Of a stretch of 64,000 bases of DNA, positions 35,574 through 44,022 are shown piece by piece. Numbering within the stretch: position 1 is the first letter of the stretch; each line of letters starts with the position of its first letter. The DNA is from an uncultured Oscillospiraceae bacterium (GTDB lineage Bacteria; Bacillota; Clostridia; Oscillospirales; Oscillospiraceae): contig CAJUKH010000066.1 in the NCBI GenBank assembly GCA_910587345.1, forward strand, positions 1 to 64,000. Reading direction: 5' to 3'. Position numbers and translations under genes: made by a program. Below the pieces are notes generated by a model, which worked only from the letters and a program-made list of their open reading frames with translations, was not told the origin of the DNA and searched no databases.

Positions 35574-35888
35574 CTATAAGAACTGGTATATTCCACAGGA
35601 CAGAAGAACCGTCCCCCTGTCTTCAGAGAAGAGCAATAAAAACAGCCCACGAAATCCTATCAGCAACAGTAGTACAAAATTTATTTTTTCAATCAATTTA
35701 AATTTTGTATTTCTATCATTCAGAATTCTCAAAGCACAGATAGAGGTGTTGATAATCGGAAACATCAGCTGACACAATCCCCAACTCTGTGTTTCATACG
35801 GATTTGGAACAAAAGTAAAGATTCCGGAGAGCACCGCGATCGTGGTACTGATCCATAGAACGATTTTTGCAACGGTCCGTTCGTCCAT
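35574..35888 (-). CDS. Small membrane protein whose 3' end reads into a REP-like repeat
   Basis: 104 residues with three hydrophobic segments (IVLWISTTIAVLSGIFTFV; LCQLMFPIINTSICAL; INFVLLLLIGFRGLFLLLF). AAGGAGGG precedes the ATG. The last 17 residues (SEDRGTVLLSCGIYQFL) are a translation of REP-like sequence R4 and the duplicated upstream region of paralog 2, so the native C-terminus was probably replaced when the repeat arrived. AT-rich. No family recognised. Confidence 0.55.
   Translation of the reverse strand: MDERTVAKIVLWISTTIAVLSGIFTFVPNPYETQSWGLCQLMFPIINTSICALRILNDRNTKFKLIEKINFVLLLLIGFRGLFLLLFSEDRGTVLLSCGIYQFL
35599..35625 (-). repeat. REP-like sequence R4
   Basis: GGACAGAAGAACCGTCCCCC followed by TGTCTTC. 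It overlaps the 3' end of the 104-residue gene and is inverted relative to the left half of R5 on that gene's upstream side. Confidence 0.8.
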
Positions 35889-35970
35889 TAAATGTACCCT
35901 CCTTTTTTCCCTCTAATTATAGCACACCTCTTTTCCTGATAAAACTAATTGATAGGGTAAAAAAGGTTAA

Positions 35971-36038
35971 TTCTGCATGGGACTCACCACTTGCTTTTAT
36001 TTCATCCATAGTTTACCATGGCGTTTGTTTATTGTCAA
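35971..36038 (-). promoter_or_regulatory. Shared promoter-leader module, copy 1
   Basis: Minus strand: TTGACA (36033-36038), 17 bases, TAAACT (36010-36015), then after 17 bases the leader block GTGGTGAGTCCCATGCAGAA (35971-35990). The same promoter and leader block occur at 63130-63200, upstream of another AT-rich gene. It drives the 104-residue membrane protein. Confidence 0.6.
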
Positions 36039-36182
36039 TAATAAAAACTATGAAAACAAAAATTTTTTGTGTAATAATACCTACTCTTTTGCAGAAAATG
36101 TGGTAGGATATATTTACCTATATAGAAAGTGTCCGGCAACAGGTGAAAGGTACAGGGCAAAAAAACAACCACAAGACAAGGG

Positions 36183-36256
36183 AAGACAAGGGGACGGTTC
36201 TTTTGTCTCCCTCGGCAGGTCAGTTTGTCAAGACAGAAGAACCGTCCCCCTGTCTT
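36183..36256. repeat. REPIN-like inverted pair R5
   Basis: AAGACAAGGGGACGGTTCTT (from 36183) and its inverted partner AGACAGAAGAACCGTCCCCC (from 36231) enclose 22 bases. Paired inverted REPs are the form mobilised by RAYT transposases in other bacteria; no RAYT gene is in this window. Confidence 0.8.
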
Positions 36257-36261
36257 TAATC

Positions 36262-36483
36262 GGGCCTGCAACTCTTACTGCTATTTTTGATATTTCCGGC
36301 CGCACCGCAATGGCGACAGATGCCGGAATCACTGGCTCAGGCCAGAACGGTTGGACTTATGACCACGGCACCACCCGCCTGTCGGGCAACAAGGCTTACG
36401 GCACCGCCTGCTTCAAATCGGGAAGTACTACCAAATCCATGACCCTGACCTTGACCTGTTCCCCCGATGGCGCCATCTCTTGA
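36262..36483 (+). pseudogene. 3' remnant of a GC-rich secreted-protein gene
   Basis: Six bases after R5 ends, an open frame with normal local codon use begins without a start: GPATLTAIFDISGRTAMATD ... GWTYDHGTTRLSGNKAYGTA, ending SLTCSPDGAIS-like at the stop (36481-36483). The Ser/Thr/Gly-rich strands resemble the C-terminal domain of small secreted Clostridial proteins (DUF6147-like; uncertain). The REP pair apparently replaced the 5' part. Confidence 0.5.
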
Positions 36484-36580
36484 CCGCCAACAGCGGCCCA
36501 AAGGACACCCCTCCGGGCCGCTGTTTTTATAGTATGAGAAAACGATGTCGGCCGCCCTCCCGGGCGGCCCTTTCTCTGCC

Positions 36581-36830
36581 CCCACCCCATTTCCACCACT
36601 CCCATCCTCTCCAAACCGGGATTTCCTTTCCATCCGAACCAAACTGGTAAAAAACCGTACAACCTGATGTACGTTTCCATACAATTAGGCCCCATTCCCC
36701 CCTAATTGTACGCCCCCGTACAACTCACCCGCTCAAAACCACCCCGTTTTTTTCAAAAATCACCCGCTTTTTTGCGAAAATCACCCTTTTTTGATGACTT
36801 TCAAAATTTCCAATTTTTGTACAACTTCCC
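36581..36830 (+). repeat. Dispersed repeat, element A copy 1
   Basis: About 250 bases nearly identical to the reverse complement of 61537-61787. It holds several GTAC-containing half-sites (CCGTACAACC, GATGTACG, CCGTACAACTC, TTGTACAACTT), a perfect 9-bp inverted repeat ACAATTAGG / CCTAATTGT (36681-36709) and a tandem TTTTTTGCGAAAATCACCC motif. No coding frame is convincing. The gap 36484-36580 contains only a GC-rich hairpin near 36548-36570. Confidence 0.8.
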
Positions 36831-36920
36831 AAATCCCCTCCCCCCTCTCGAAAAATCCCTCTCCCATTTCCCCGGGAATTGTGGTATGATGGGAAAAACG
36901 CCCGAAAGGAGGACCCTGCC

Positions 36921-38438
36921 ATGATGACTCAGGTCCGCTCCCTCGGCCTCCACGGGGTGGAGGGTTATGAGGTGCTGTGCGAATGTGACCTCTCCGGGGG
37001 CCTGCCCAACTTCGAGGTGGTAGGCCTTCCCGACGCCGCCGTGCGGGAGGCCCGGGACCGGGTACGCTCCGCCATCAAGAACTGCGGCTTCTCCTTCCCC
37101 GTCTCCCGCATCACCGTGAATCTGGCCCCCGCCGACCGAAAAAAGGGCGGCACCCTCTACGACCTGCCCATTCTGGTGGGCATCCTGGCCGCCCAGGGGG
37201 AACTGCCTCCACCCGAGGCCGACTGCGCCTTTTTGGGGGAGCTGTCCCTCTCCGGCACCCTCCGTGCCGTGCCCGGGATGCTGCCCATGGCCCTGGCCGC
37301 TCAAACCGCCGGCATCCGCCGCCTCTTTGTTCCCGCCGACGCCGCCGCCGAGGCCACTTTGGCCAAGGGCATGGTGATTTATCCCGTGGAAACCGTGGCT
37401 CAACTGGTGGCCCATTTGAAGGGGGAGACCCTGATTCCCCCCGCCGCCCCCTGGACCCCCGGGGCGGGGAGAAGCCCGCTCCCCGATTTCGCCGAGGTGA
37501 AGGGGCAGGAAAACGTAAAGCGGGCCTTGGAGATCGCCGCCGCGGGAGGCCACAACATTTTGATGATCGGCCCGCCCGGCTCCGGCAAATCCATGCTGGC
37601 CAAACGGCTGCCCTCCATCCTTCCCGACCTCAGTGAGCGGGAGGCGTTGGAGGCCACCGCCGTCCACTCGGTGCTGGGCCTGACCACCAAAGAGGAGCCT
37701 TTGCTGACCCACCGGCCCTTCCGCTCCCCCCACCACACCGTCTCCGCCATCGGCATGGCGGGGGGCGGCAACCCCCTGATCCGACCGGGGGAGATCTCTC
37801 TGGCCCACCACGGCATCCTCTTTCTGGATGAACTGCCCGAATTTCACAAAGACGTGCTGGAGGTCCTCCGTCAGCCCATGGAGGAGGGCAAGGTCCAGAT
37901 CACCCGGGCGGCGGGGAGTGAGACCTTCCCCGCCCGGTTTATGCTGGTGTGTGCCATGAACCCCTGCAAATGCGGCTGGTATGGCTATTCCGACCGCTGC
38001 CGGTGCAGTCCCAGGGATGTGGACAAGTACCAGCAGCGCATTTCGGGACCCATGCTGGACCGTATCGACCTTATCGTAGACGTGCCGCCCCCGGACTTCG
38101 ACACTCTGGCGGACAAGCCCGCCGGGGAGCCTTCGGCGGCCATCAAAGCCCGGGTAGACGCCGCCCGCTCGGTCCAATCCCGCCGTTTCGGCCCCCAGGG
38201 CATCCCCTGCAACGCCCAGATGGGCCGTGGTGAGCTGGAGGCCTTCTGCCCTCTGGACCAGAGCTGTCAGGCCCTGATGAAAGGGGCCTTTGAGCGGATG
38301 GGCCTTACCGCCCGGGGCTACGACCGCATTTTAAGGGTGGCCCGCACCATCGCCGACCTGGACGGCAGCGCCGCCATCCAGGTCCCCCACATCGCCGAGG
38401 CCCTGCAATACCGCGCCACCGATGGCCTGGCGAAGTAA
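36921..38438 (+). CDS. comM: YifB/ComM family Mg-chelatase-like AAA+ ATPase
   Basis: 505 residues: an N-terminal Lon-protease-like ChlI domain (LPNFEVVGLPDAAVREARDRV ... VNLAPADRKKGGTLYDL), the AAA+ core with Walker A GPPGSGKSML and Walker B GILFLDELPEF, and a C-terminal helical domain containing a small Cys cluster (CNPCKCGWYGYSDRCRC-like, about residue 360). ComM is a branch-migration helicase that aids integration of incoming DNA in natural transformation in Gram-negatives; in Firmicutes the role is less clear. The ATG at 36921 follows AAGGAGG. Element A lies directly upstream. Confidence 0.93.
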   Translation: MMTQVRSLGLHGVEGYEVLCECDLSGGLPNFEVVGLPDAAVREARDRVRSAIKNCGFSFPVSRITVNLAPADRKKGGTLYDLPILVGILAAQGELPPPEADCAFLGELSLSGTLRAVPGMLPMALAAQTAGIRRLFVPADAAAEATLAKGMVIYPVETVAQLVAHLKGETLIPPAAPWTPGAGRSPLPDFAEVKGQENVKRALEIAAAGGHNILMIGPPGSGKSMLAKRLPSILPDLSEREALEATAVHSVLGLTTKEEPLLTHRPFRSPHHTVSAIGMAGGGNPLIRPGEISLAHHGILFLDELPEFHKDVLEVLRQPMEEGKVQITRAAGSETFPARFMLVCAMNPCKCGWYGYSDRCRCSPRDVDKYQQRISGPMLDRIDLIVDVPPPDFDTLADKPAGEPSAAIKARVDAARSVQSRRFGPQGIPCNAQMGRGELEAFCPLDQSCQALMKGAFERMGLTARGYDRILRVARTIADLDGSAAIQVPHIAEALQYRATDGLAK

Positions 38439-38512
38439 AAAAGCTGCCGGAGCGGGCGAGCCGGAAAAGGCCCTTGTGTCCTGTCCCGTCCAGCCGCCGG
38501 CAATGCTCCGGC

Positions 38513-38541
38513 TTGCACAGCGGATAAGAGTGTGCTATAGT
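38513..38541 (+). promoter_or_regulatory. DEAD-box helicase promoter (TTGCAC-N17-TATAGT)
   Basis: TTGCAC and TATAGT with 17 bases between, ending 41 bases before the helicase ATG. Confidence 0.6.
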
Positions 38542-38582
38542 ATGAAAGATAACACCATACAGAAAAGAAAGGGTTTTGACCC

Positions 38583-39749
38583 ATGGAAATCAACGGTCAA
38601 CAAGTAAATGAGATAAAACGCTATGACGAGATGGGGCTGTCCCCCGAGATCATGAAGGCGCTCAACAAAAAGGGCTATGAGTGGGCCACCCCCGTGCAGT
38701 CCGGGGCCATTCCCTACTTTATGGAGGGCCGGGACGTCATTGCCAAGGCCCCCACCGGCACCGGCAAGACCTTCGCCTTCGGCATCCCCATGGTGGAACA
38801 CGCCGACCCGGAGTCCACCGATGTGAACTTCCTTGTCCTGGCCCCCACCCGGGAGCTGGCCATCCAGATCCAGGAGGAGCTGCGGGACCTGTGCGAATTT
38901 AAGGAGGGGGTCCGTACCGTGGTCCTTTACGGCGGCGCCCCCATCGAAAAACAGATCAAGCAGCTGAAAAACCGTCCCCAGATCGTGGTGGCCACCCCGG
39001 GGCGGCTGATGGACCATATGAAGCGGCGGACGGTGCGGCTGGACCATGTGGAGACCGTGGTGCTGGACGAGGCCGATCGGATGCTGGACATGGGCTTTAT
39101 CCGGGACGTGACCCATATCCTGGACCAAATCAAGTCCCGGAAAAACATCGGTATGTTCTCCGCCACCATCTCCCGGGAGGTGATGGACATCTCCTGGGTC
39201 TATCAGCGGGACCCGGTGGAGATCACCGTTCAGGCCGATGACCAGAACAAGCCCGACATTGACCAGTACCGCATCGAGGTGGACCGCTCCGCCAAAGCGG
39301 AACTGATGCTGCGGCTCATGGAACACGGCGGCTATGAGCGGGCCATCGCCTTTTGCAACACCAAGAACATGACCGACCGCCTCACCGGGCTTCTCCGCAT
39401 GGGGGGCTTAAAGTGCGAGGCCATCCACGGCGATATCCAACAGTCCGCCCGGGAAAAGACCCTCCAACGGTTCCGGGACGGGAAATTACAGGTGCTGGTG
39501 GCCACCGACGTGGCCGCCCGGGGGCTGGACATTGACGACGTGGACGTGGTCTTTAACTATGACGTGCCCGACGAAAATGAATACTATGTCCACCGCATCG
39601 GCCGTACCGGCCGGGCCAGGCGCCACGGAGTGGCCTATACCTTCCTCTCCGGTATCACCGAAGAACTGCGGATGGACCAAATCATAAAAGGCACCCGGAA
39701 CACGGTAAAAAAGCTCCGCTATGACAAGGGCACTTTGGAGGAACTGTAA
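38583..39749 (+). CDS. DEAD-box RNA helicase
   Basis: 388 residues comprising just the two RecA-like domains: motif Q (TPVQSGAIP), motif I APTGTGKT, Ia PTRELA, Ib TPGRLMDH, II DEAD in LDEADRMLDMGF, III SAT, IV FCNT, V ATDVAARGLDID and VI HRIGRTGR. It has no C-terminal RNA-binding tail, unlike CshA, DeaD or DbpA, so it is a minimal helicase. Roles in this group are RNA unwinding in ribosome assembly, cold response or decay; which one cannot be told. Confidence 0.94.
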   Translation: MEINGQQVNEIKRYDEMGLSPEIMKALNKKGYEWATPVQSGAIPYFMEGRDVIAKAPTGTGKTFAFGIPMVEHADPESTDVNFLVLAPTRELAIQIQEELRDLCEFKEGVRTVVLYGGAPIEKQIKQLKNRPQIVVATPGRLMDHMKRRTVRLDHVETVVLDEADRMLDMGFIRDVTHILDQIKSRKNIGMFSATISREVMDISWVYQRDPVEITVQADDQNKPDIDQYRIEVDRSAKAELMLRLMEHGGYERAIAFCNTKNMTDRLTGLLRMGGLKCEAIHGDIQQSAREKTLQRFRDGKLQVLVATDVAARGLDIDDVDVVFNYDVPDENEYYVHRIGRTGRARRHGVAYTFLSGITEELRMDQIIKGTRNTVKKLRYDKGTLEEL

Positions 39750-39788
39750 GAGAATTTCCACACCTCACACAAGGAGAGGACTCTTTTT

Positions 39789-40706
39789 ATGATCGACTTT
39801 CACACCCCCGATATCGCCGACCGATGTTGGGCCGAGGAACGGCTGGCGGGCAACTCCAGCCGGGCCTGCGAGTATAATTTCACTACCCTGCTGGTCTGGG
39901 CGGCGGGATATCAGATCACCATTGCCGATGTGGAGGGCTTTCTGACCGTCCGGCTGCGGGGGGAGGGGGGCTTCGGCTACCTCTGGCCTGCGGGGAACGG
40001 GGATCTGTCCCGGGTCCTGACCCTTTTGGAAGCCGACGCCGCAGAGCGGGGAGAACCCTTTCGGCTCCTCTGCCTTTTGGAGCATGAGATGGCCCGGCTG
40101 AACGAGCTGCGGCCAGGGCAGTTTGCCTTTACGCCCCACCGGAACAGCTTTGATTATCTCTACGAAGTGGACAAGCTGGCCGACCTGGGGGGCCGAAAGC
40201 TCCACGCCAAGCGAAACCACTGCAAGCATTTTGAGGAGGAAAATCCCTCCTGGAGTTACTCCCCCATGACCGCCGCCGATTTGACCGAGTGCATGGAGCT
40301 GAACGACCGGTGGGACGCCGCCGGCCGGGTCCGGGAGGGGGAGGAGGAAGCCGAAGACATTTTCAACGAGAAAAAGGGCATTCTTCTGGCCTTCCGCCAC
40401 TTTGATGAATTGGGACTGGAGGGGGGCGTTCTCCGGGTGGACGGAAAGGTCGTGGCCTTCACCATGGCCAACCGGCTCACCGCCGACACCTTTGACGTCC
40501 ACTTTGAAAAGGCCTTTGGCGAAATGCAGGGCGACTACGCCGTCATCAACCGGGAGTTTGCCCGGCAGATCCGCCGGCAGCACCCGGAGGTCAAATACCT
40601 CAACCGGGAGGACGACATGGGGCTGGAGGGTCTTCGCCGGGCCAAGGAATCCTACTACCCCGACCTGATGGCAGAAAAGCACAGCGCAGAGGCTGTCAAA
40701 CCATGA
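39789..40706 (+). CDS. DUF2156 (phosphatidylglycerol lysyltransferase C-terminal-like) protein
   Basis: 305 residues with two GNAT-like halves. The C-terminal half has the family marks GGRKLHAKRNHCKHF, FNEKKGILLAFRHFDELGLEG and YLNREDDMGLEGLRRAKESYYP. Related soluble proteins transfer aminoacyl or acyl groups; the membrane flippase domain of MprF is absent here. Same strand and 39 bases after the helicase. The acceptor is unknown. Confidence 0.85.
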   Translation: MIDFHTPDIADRCWAEERLAGNSSRACEYNFTTLLVWAAGYQITIADVEGFLTVRLRGEGGFGYLWPAGNGDLSRVLTLLEADAAERGEPFRLLCLLEHEMARLNELRPGQFAFTPHRNSFDYLYEVDKLADLGGRKLHAKRNHCKHFEEENPSWSYSPMTAADLTECMELNDRWDAAGRVREGEEEAEDIFNEKKGILLAFRHFDELGLEGGVLRVDGKVVAFTMANRLTADTFDVHFEKAFGEMQGDYAVINREFARQIRRQHPEVKYLNREDDMGLEGLRRAKESYYPDLMAEKHSAEAVKP

Positions 40707-40755
40707 TTTGACAGCCTCTGATTTTTGTCCCTGTCTATGAAAGGAGAGCGTTTTT

Positions 40756-41634
40756 ATGCTGGAAATGCACACCCTTCGCCCCGAGGAGCGGCCCCAGGCC
40801 ACCGCCTTGTGGCAGATGGTTTTTGGAGATGAAAAGGCCCTTATTGACGCCTTTCTGGACCAATACAGCACCCCCGGCGATCTCTTTGTCCTCACCGACG
40901 GAGACGAAACCAAGGAGGTCATGACCCTATTGGCTCTTCTCCCCCTTACCTTCCGCTGGGCCGATGGGCGGGAAGAGCCTTTGCCCTACGTCTACGCCCT
41001 GGCCACCCGGCCCCACCGGCGGGGAAAGGGCTACGCCCGGCTGCTGCTGCGGTATGCCGCCTATCAGGCCAGTATGCGCTGGGCAAGGGGCATTGCCACC
41101 GTGCCGGCGGAGGCCTCCCTCCACAACTATTTTGCCACCGAGGGTTATCTGGAGTGTTTTACCACCCGGACAGGGACGGTGGAAACCGCCGGCCTTCCTG
41201 CCCCTGACCCGGAGGACGCCCTGCTTTCGGCCGCCCCGGCGGAATACAACGCCCTGCGGGAAAAACTGCTGGCAGGCACAAACCATGCCGCCTATCCCGA
41301 CGCCCTCATTGCCTTTCAGCAGCTTTTGTGCCAAGGCAGCGGCGGGGATCTGTTTACCTTTACCGTAAACGGCCGGCCCGGCTGCGCCGCTTTGGAGAAA
41401 ACAGGAGAGGACCGGATTCTTCTGAAGGAACTGCTTGCCCCCGATGGGGCGGAAACCGCCGCATTGGCCCTTTTGGCGGCTTCCTGCCCCGCTAAAACCT
41501 ATCAGTTCCGTACCCCCCTGGGGGCAGGGTCCCCGGGCACCTCCCTCCCCTTCGGCATGGCAAAGCATCTGGGGGAGGGCAAGCGTCCCCCCTTCGCCCC
41601 GGAAGGCTGTTATCTGGGCCTGGCCTTTGATTGA
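40756..41634 (+). CDS. GNAT acetyltransferase with C-terminal extension
   Basis: 292 residues. Residues 1-140 form a GNAT domain with the acetyl-CoA loop as ATRPHRRGKGYARLLLRY; the rest resembles the second, SCP2-like half of Eis-type enzymes but is divergent. AAGGAGAG precedes the first ATG. It follows the DUF2156 gene by 49 bases and may be cotranscribed. Substrate unknown. The gap 41635-41831 has no gene I can support. Confidence 0.82.
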   Translation: MLEMHTLRPEERPQATALWQMVFGDEKALIDAFLDQYSTPGDLFVLTDGDETKEVMTLLALLPLTFRWADGREEPLPYVYALATRPHRRGKGYARLLLRYAAYQASMRWARGIATVPAEASLHNYFATEGYLECFTTRTGTVETAGLPAPDPEDALLSAAPAEYNALREKLLAGTNHAAYPDALIAFQQLLCQGSGGDLFTFTVNGRPGCAALEKTGEDRILLKELLAPDGAETAALALLAASCPAKTYQFRTPLGAGSPGTSLPFGMAKHLGEGKRPPFAPEGCYLGLAFD

Positions 41635-41831
41635 CCTTTTGAGAGGGATATCCCGCCCCTGCAATAAAGCAGCGCCTTGTCAGGAAGGAAAAGCCCCGGA
41701 AAGCCCGGTAATACGCAAACACAAAGCGCCGGATACGGGAAGCCGTCAAACAGCGAGGAGCAACATTTCGCTCTGTGGGGCGTGGGCAAAGCGTTTTATT
41801 TGTAAAGCCGCAAACGAAAGGAATGAACGAT

Positions 41832-42245
41832 ATGTGGTTTGTATTTGCCCTTCTCTCCGCCCTCTTTGCTGCCGCCACCTCCATTCTGGCCAAGGTGGGC
41901 ATCGAGGGGGTCCCCTCCAACCTGGCCACCGCCCTTCGGACGGTGGTGGTGCTGGCCATGTCCTGGGTCATGGTTTTTGTGACAAAACAGCAGGGCGGCA
42001 TCTCTGCCATCACCCCCAAAAGCTGGCTCTTTCTCATCCTCTCCGGGCTGGCCACCGGGGCCTCCTGGCTGTGCTACTATCGGGCCATCCAGCTGGGGGA
42101 GGTGTCAAAAGTGGTGCCCATTGATAAATTAAGCGTCATCTTTACTCTGGTGCTGGCTTTTGTATTTCTCCATGAGAAGATGACCCTGAAATCGGTCGTC
42201 GGCTGTGCCCTCATTGGCACCGGCACCCTCCTTATGGTGCTGTGA
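41832..42245 (+). CDS. Half-size EamA (DMT) transporter
   Basis: 137 residues with five hydrophobic segments, a single EamA repeat (LAKVGIEGVPSNLATALRT ... ASWLCYYRAIQLGEVSKVVPIDKLSVIFT ... LHEKMTLKSVVGCALIGTG). Full DMT transporters carry two such repeats, so this one would act as a dimer, as small members do. The ATG at 41832 has AAAGGA at good spacing; one three codons earlier lies almost on it. Substrate unknown. Confidence 0.88.
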   Translation: MWFVFALLSALFAAATSILAKVGIEGVPSNLATALRTVVVLAMSWVMVFVTKQQGGISAITPKSWLFLILSGLATGASWLCYYRAIQLGEVSKVVPIDKLSVIFTLVLAFVFLHEKMTLKSVVGCALIGTGTLLMVL

Positions 42246-42316
42246 AATCTTGACAGGTGTGATATACTGAAAATACCCATACCGCCAAAAAGCGGAACAA
42301 CAAGGAGGAAATCAAC

Positions 42317-42670
42317 ATGAGCAAGATCGTGCGCAAAAACGGCAACGGCCGGTATTCCGAAGCCGTCATCCACAACGGTATCATCTATATCTCCGGCCAG
42401 GTGGGCGACCCCAGCGGCAGTGTGGCCGACCAGACCCGGGACATTCTGGCCGCTTTGGAGGAGATTTTGGCCGAGAACGGCTCCGACAAGGAGCATATGC
42501 TCTCCGCCGCCGTGTATATGGCCGATATGTCCGGCGTGAGCGAGATGAATAAGGTGTGGGATTCCTGGGTCATCCCCGGTTTCGAGCCTGCCCGTGTCTG
42601 CTGCCAGGCCCCTCTGGTAAGCCCCGCTTATAAGGTGGAGATCACTCTGGTGGCCGCCGTTAAGGAATAA
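42317..42670 (+). CDS. RidA family protein (divergent)
   Basis: 117 residues of the YjgF/Rid fold, which in RidA proper hydrolyses reactive enamine/imine intermediates from PLP enzymes. The key Arg (FEPARVCCQ) and late Glu (YKVEITLVA) are kept, but the region between differs from canonical RidA, so it may belong to another Rid subgroup. AAGGAGG precedes the ATG. A second, more typical RidA is at 48865. Confidence 0.88.
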   Translation: MSKIVRKNGNGRYSEAVIHNGIIYISGQVGDPSGSVADQTRDILAALEEILAENGSDKEHMLSAAVYMADMSGVSEMNKVWDSWVIPGFEPARVCCQAPLVSPAYKVEITLVAAVKE

Positions 42671-42687
42671 CCGGGCTGCACCGTCAA

Positions 42688-42718
42688 AAACGCCGCAGGG
42701 CATTGCCCTGCGGCGTTT
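42688..42718. terminator. Bidirectional terminator
   Basis: AAACGCCGCAGGGC / GCCCTGCGGCGTTT, a perfect 14-bp stem with an ATT loop and T-runs on both sides, between the RidA gene and the convergent integrase gene. Confidence 0.85.
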
Positions 42719-42731
42719 CTTATTCTCATAT

Positions 42732-43535
42732 TCAGCGCAGGTCCCAGCCCACCGTCAGCTGCTCATGCTCCATGATCTGGTCATAGGCCCGCTGAAACAG
42801 CAGCGCCGCATTGGCCCGGATATCGGCCTGGGTATTGTCATAAAGCTGGGAAAGGCAGCGCAGATTGGCCTTGTTTTCCGGCACTTTGGCGTTGCGGCCG
42901 ACGCCCCGAATGTTCCGATGGGCCACCACACGGCTGAGGGGAGTGCCGTTTTGGGACTGGAATACAGGCCCCTGTGTGATCTTCCGCCGGTGGATAAAAT
43001 TGAGCAGTTCCTTCTGCAAACAGGCGGGGATGGACACCTTTCGGGTGCGGGTATCATTGGCAGCCCGGATACAAAGAGTCCCCTGTTCAACGGCGTTTAC
43101 CGTCAGTTCAGGCAGCTCCCGCATCCGCACCCCGGCGCCGCCCACCGTCTTGATCAGAAGATAGGTCTGCTCTTTTCCCATCTGCCGGGCCGTGGATAAC
43201 AGCTGTAAATACTCTTCTCTGGTCAGTTGGGGATGGTCTTTCCCCAGGTCCCGGTGAAAGTCGTCCATCTGCCATTCCGGCTGCCTCAGAAACTCCACAA
43301 AACGGTTCCACACAGAGATACGCACATTGACCGTCCGGGGGGCCAGCCCGCTCTGGTCCAGGCTTTTCCGCCACCGGCGGCCTGTCTCGGCGGTCAGCTC
43401 CTCCCCCGGGGCCATGGAGTTGCAAAGAGAAAACAGAATATTCCGATACTGGCTGAGCGTCGCTTCCTGACATCCCTTCTCCCGCTGCGCCGCAAGAAAG
43501 CGTTCAATTTGGGGCGGAAGCATGGTCTTTTCCAT
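42732..43535 (-). CDS. Degenerate tyrosine recombinase
   Basis: 267 residues. An N-terminal SAM-like core-binding domain (about 1-110) precedes a phage-integrase catalytic domain. The first catalytic Arg (GVRMRELPEL) and the beta-hairpin Lys (TRKVSIP) are present. In the C-terminal part the usual HNLRH is ANLRCL, so the catalytic His is missing, and I cannot find the expected LGH box or a convincing nucleophile Tyr in the usual context. It is thus probably inactive or reassigned. The ATG at 43535 follows AAGGAGGG. No att sites or cargo are evident beside it. Confidence 0.75.
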   Translation of the reverse strand: MEKTMLPPQIERFLAAQREKGCQEATLSQYRNILFSLCNSMAPGEELTAETGRRWRKSLDQSGLAPRTVNVRISVWNRFVEFLRQPEWQMDDFHRDLGKDHPQLTREEYLQLLSTARQMGKEQTYLLIKTVGGAGVRMRELPELTVNAVEQGTLCIRAANDTRTRKVSIPACLQKELLNFIHRRKITQGPVFQSQNGTPLSRVVAHRNIRGVGRNAKVPENKANLRCLSQLYDNTQADIRANAALLFQRAYDQIMEHEQLTVGWDLR

Positions 43536-44022
43536 CGGGAGTTCCCTCCTTTTCCATCTTTCCATGATAACATGATAAAAATACAGACAAAAAGACGATG
43601 CCCCCGATGGACAAAGACGGACATGGTCACTCAGAACACACATCTGATGGCTCGCCCACTCCGGGAAAGCCCGCCCGTGTGGGGTCTGTCCTTGTCGATC
43701 AGGGGCATCAACCGTATATTGATATTATAACAATCAAAATCGTGGATTGCAACAGAAACGCCGGGAGAAAAAAGACGAATTTCCCCCCCTCGCAAAGCCA
43801 GAAAAAGTCCCGTTATGCCTTGATTTGTAATGAAAAAAGCCCATTCTTGCCCAAATTGACGATTTGACAATTGAAAAATGATAGCAGAACGCATTTGTTA
43901 AAATATATGTTATGTGATATTTTTGCAACTGAAAACACGGCATTTTCTTGAAAAAATCAAAAAAATGCCGTGTTCAGTAACATTTCAGTTCAATAAGCGC
44001 ATCGCAAGCCGTCTTTGGTATC
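43536..44022. other. AT-rich intergenic stretch with an inverted repeat
   Basis: No supported gene. The second half is strikingly AT-rich. AACACGGCATTTT (43935-43947) and AAAATGCCGTGTT (43963-43975) form a perfect 13-bp inverted repeat with a 15-base spacer, and may end the esterase transcript, although no T-run follows on the minus strand. Confidence 0.5.

Noticed and set aside
36700..36830. Element A as a plasmid-type replication origin with iterons
   Set aside because: The tandem AT-rich motifs are only two or three units, there is no replication gene, and two copies exist on the chromosome.
36706..36924. Small frame in element A starting MYAPVQLTRSKPPRF, also present in copy 2
   Set aside because: Conserved only because the DNA repeat is conserved; no ribosome site, and the 3' ends differ.
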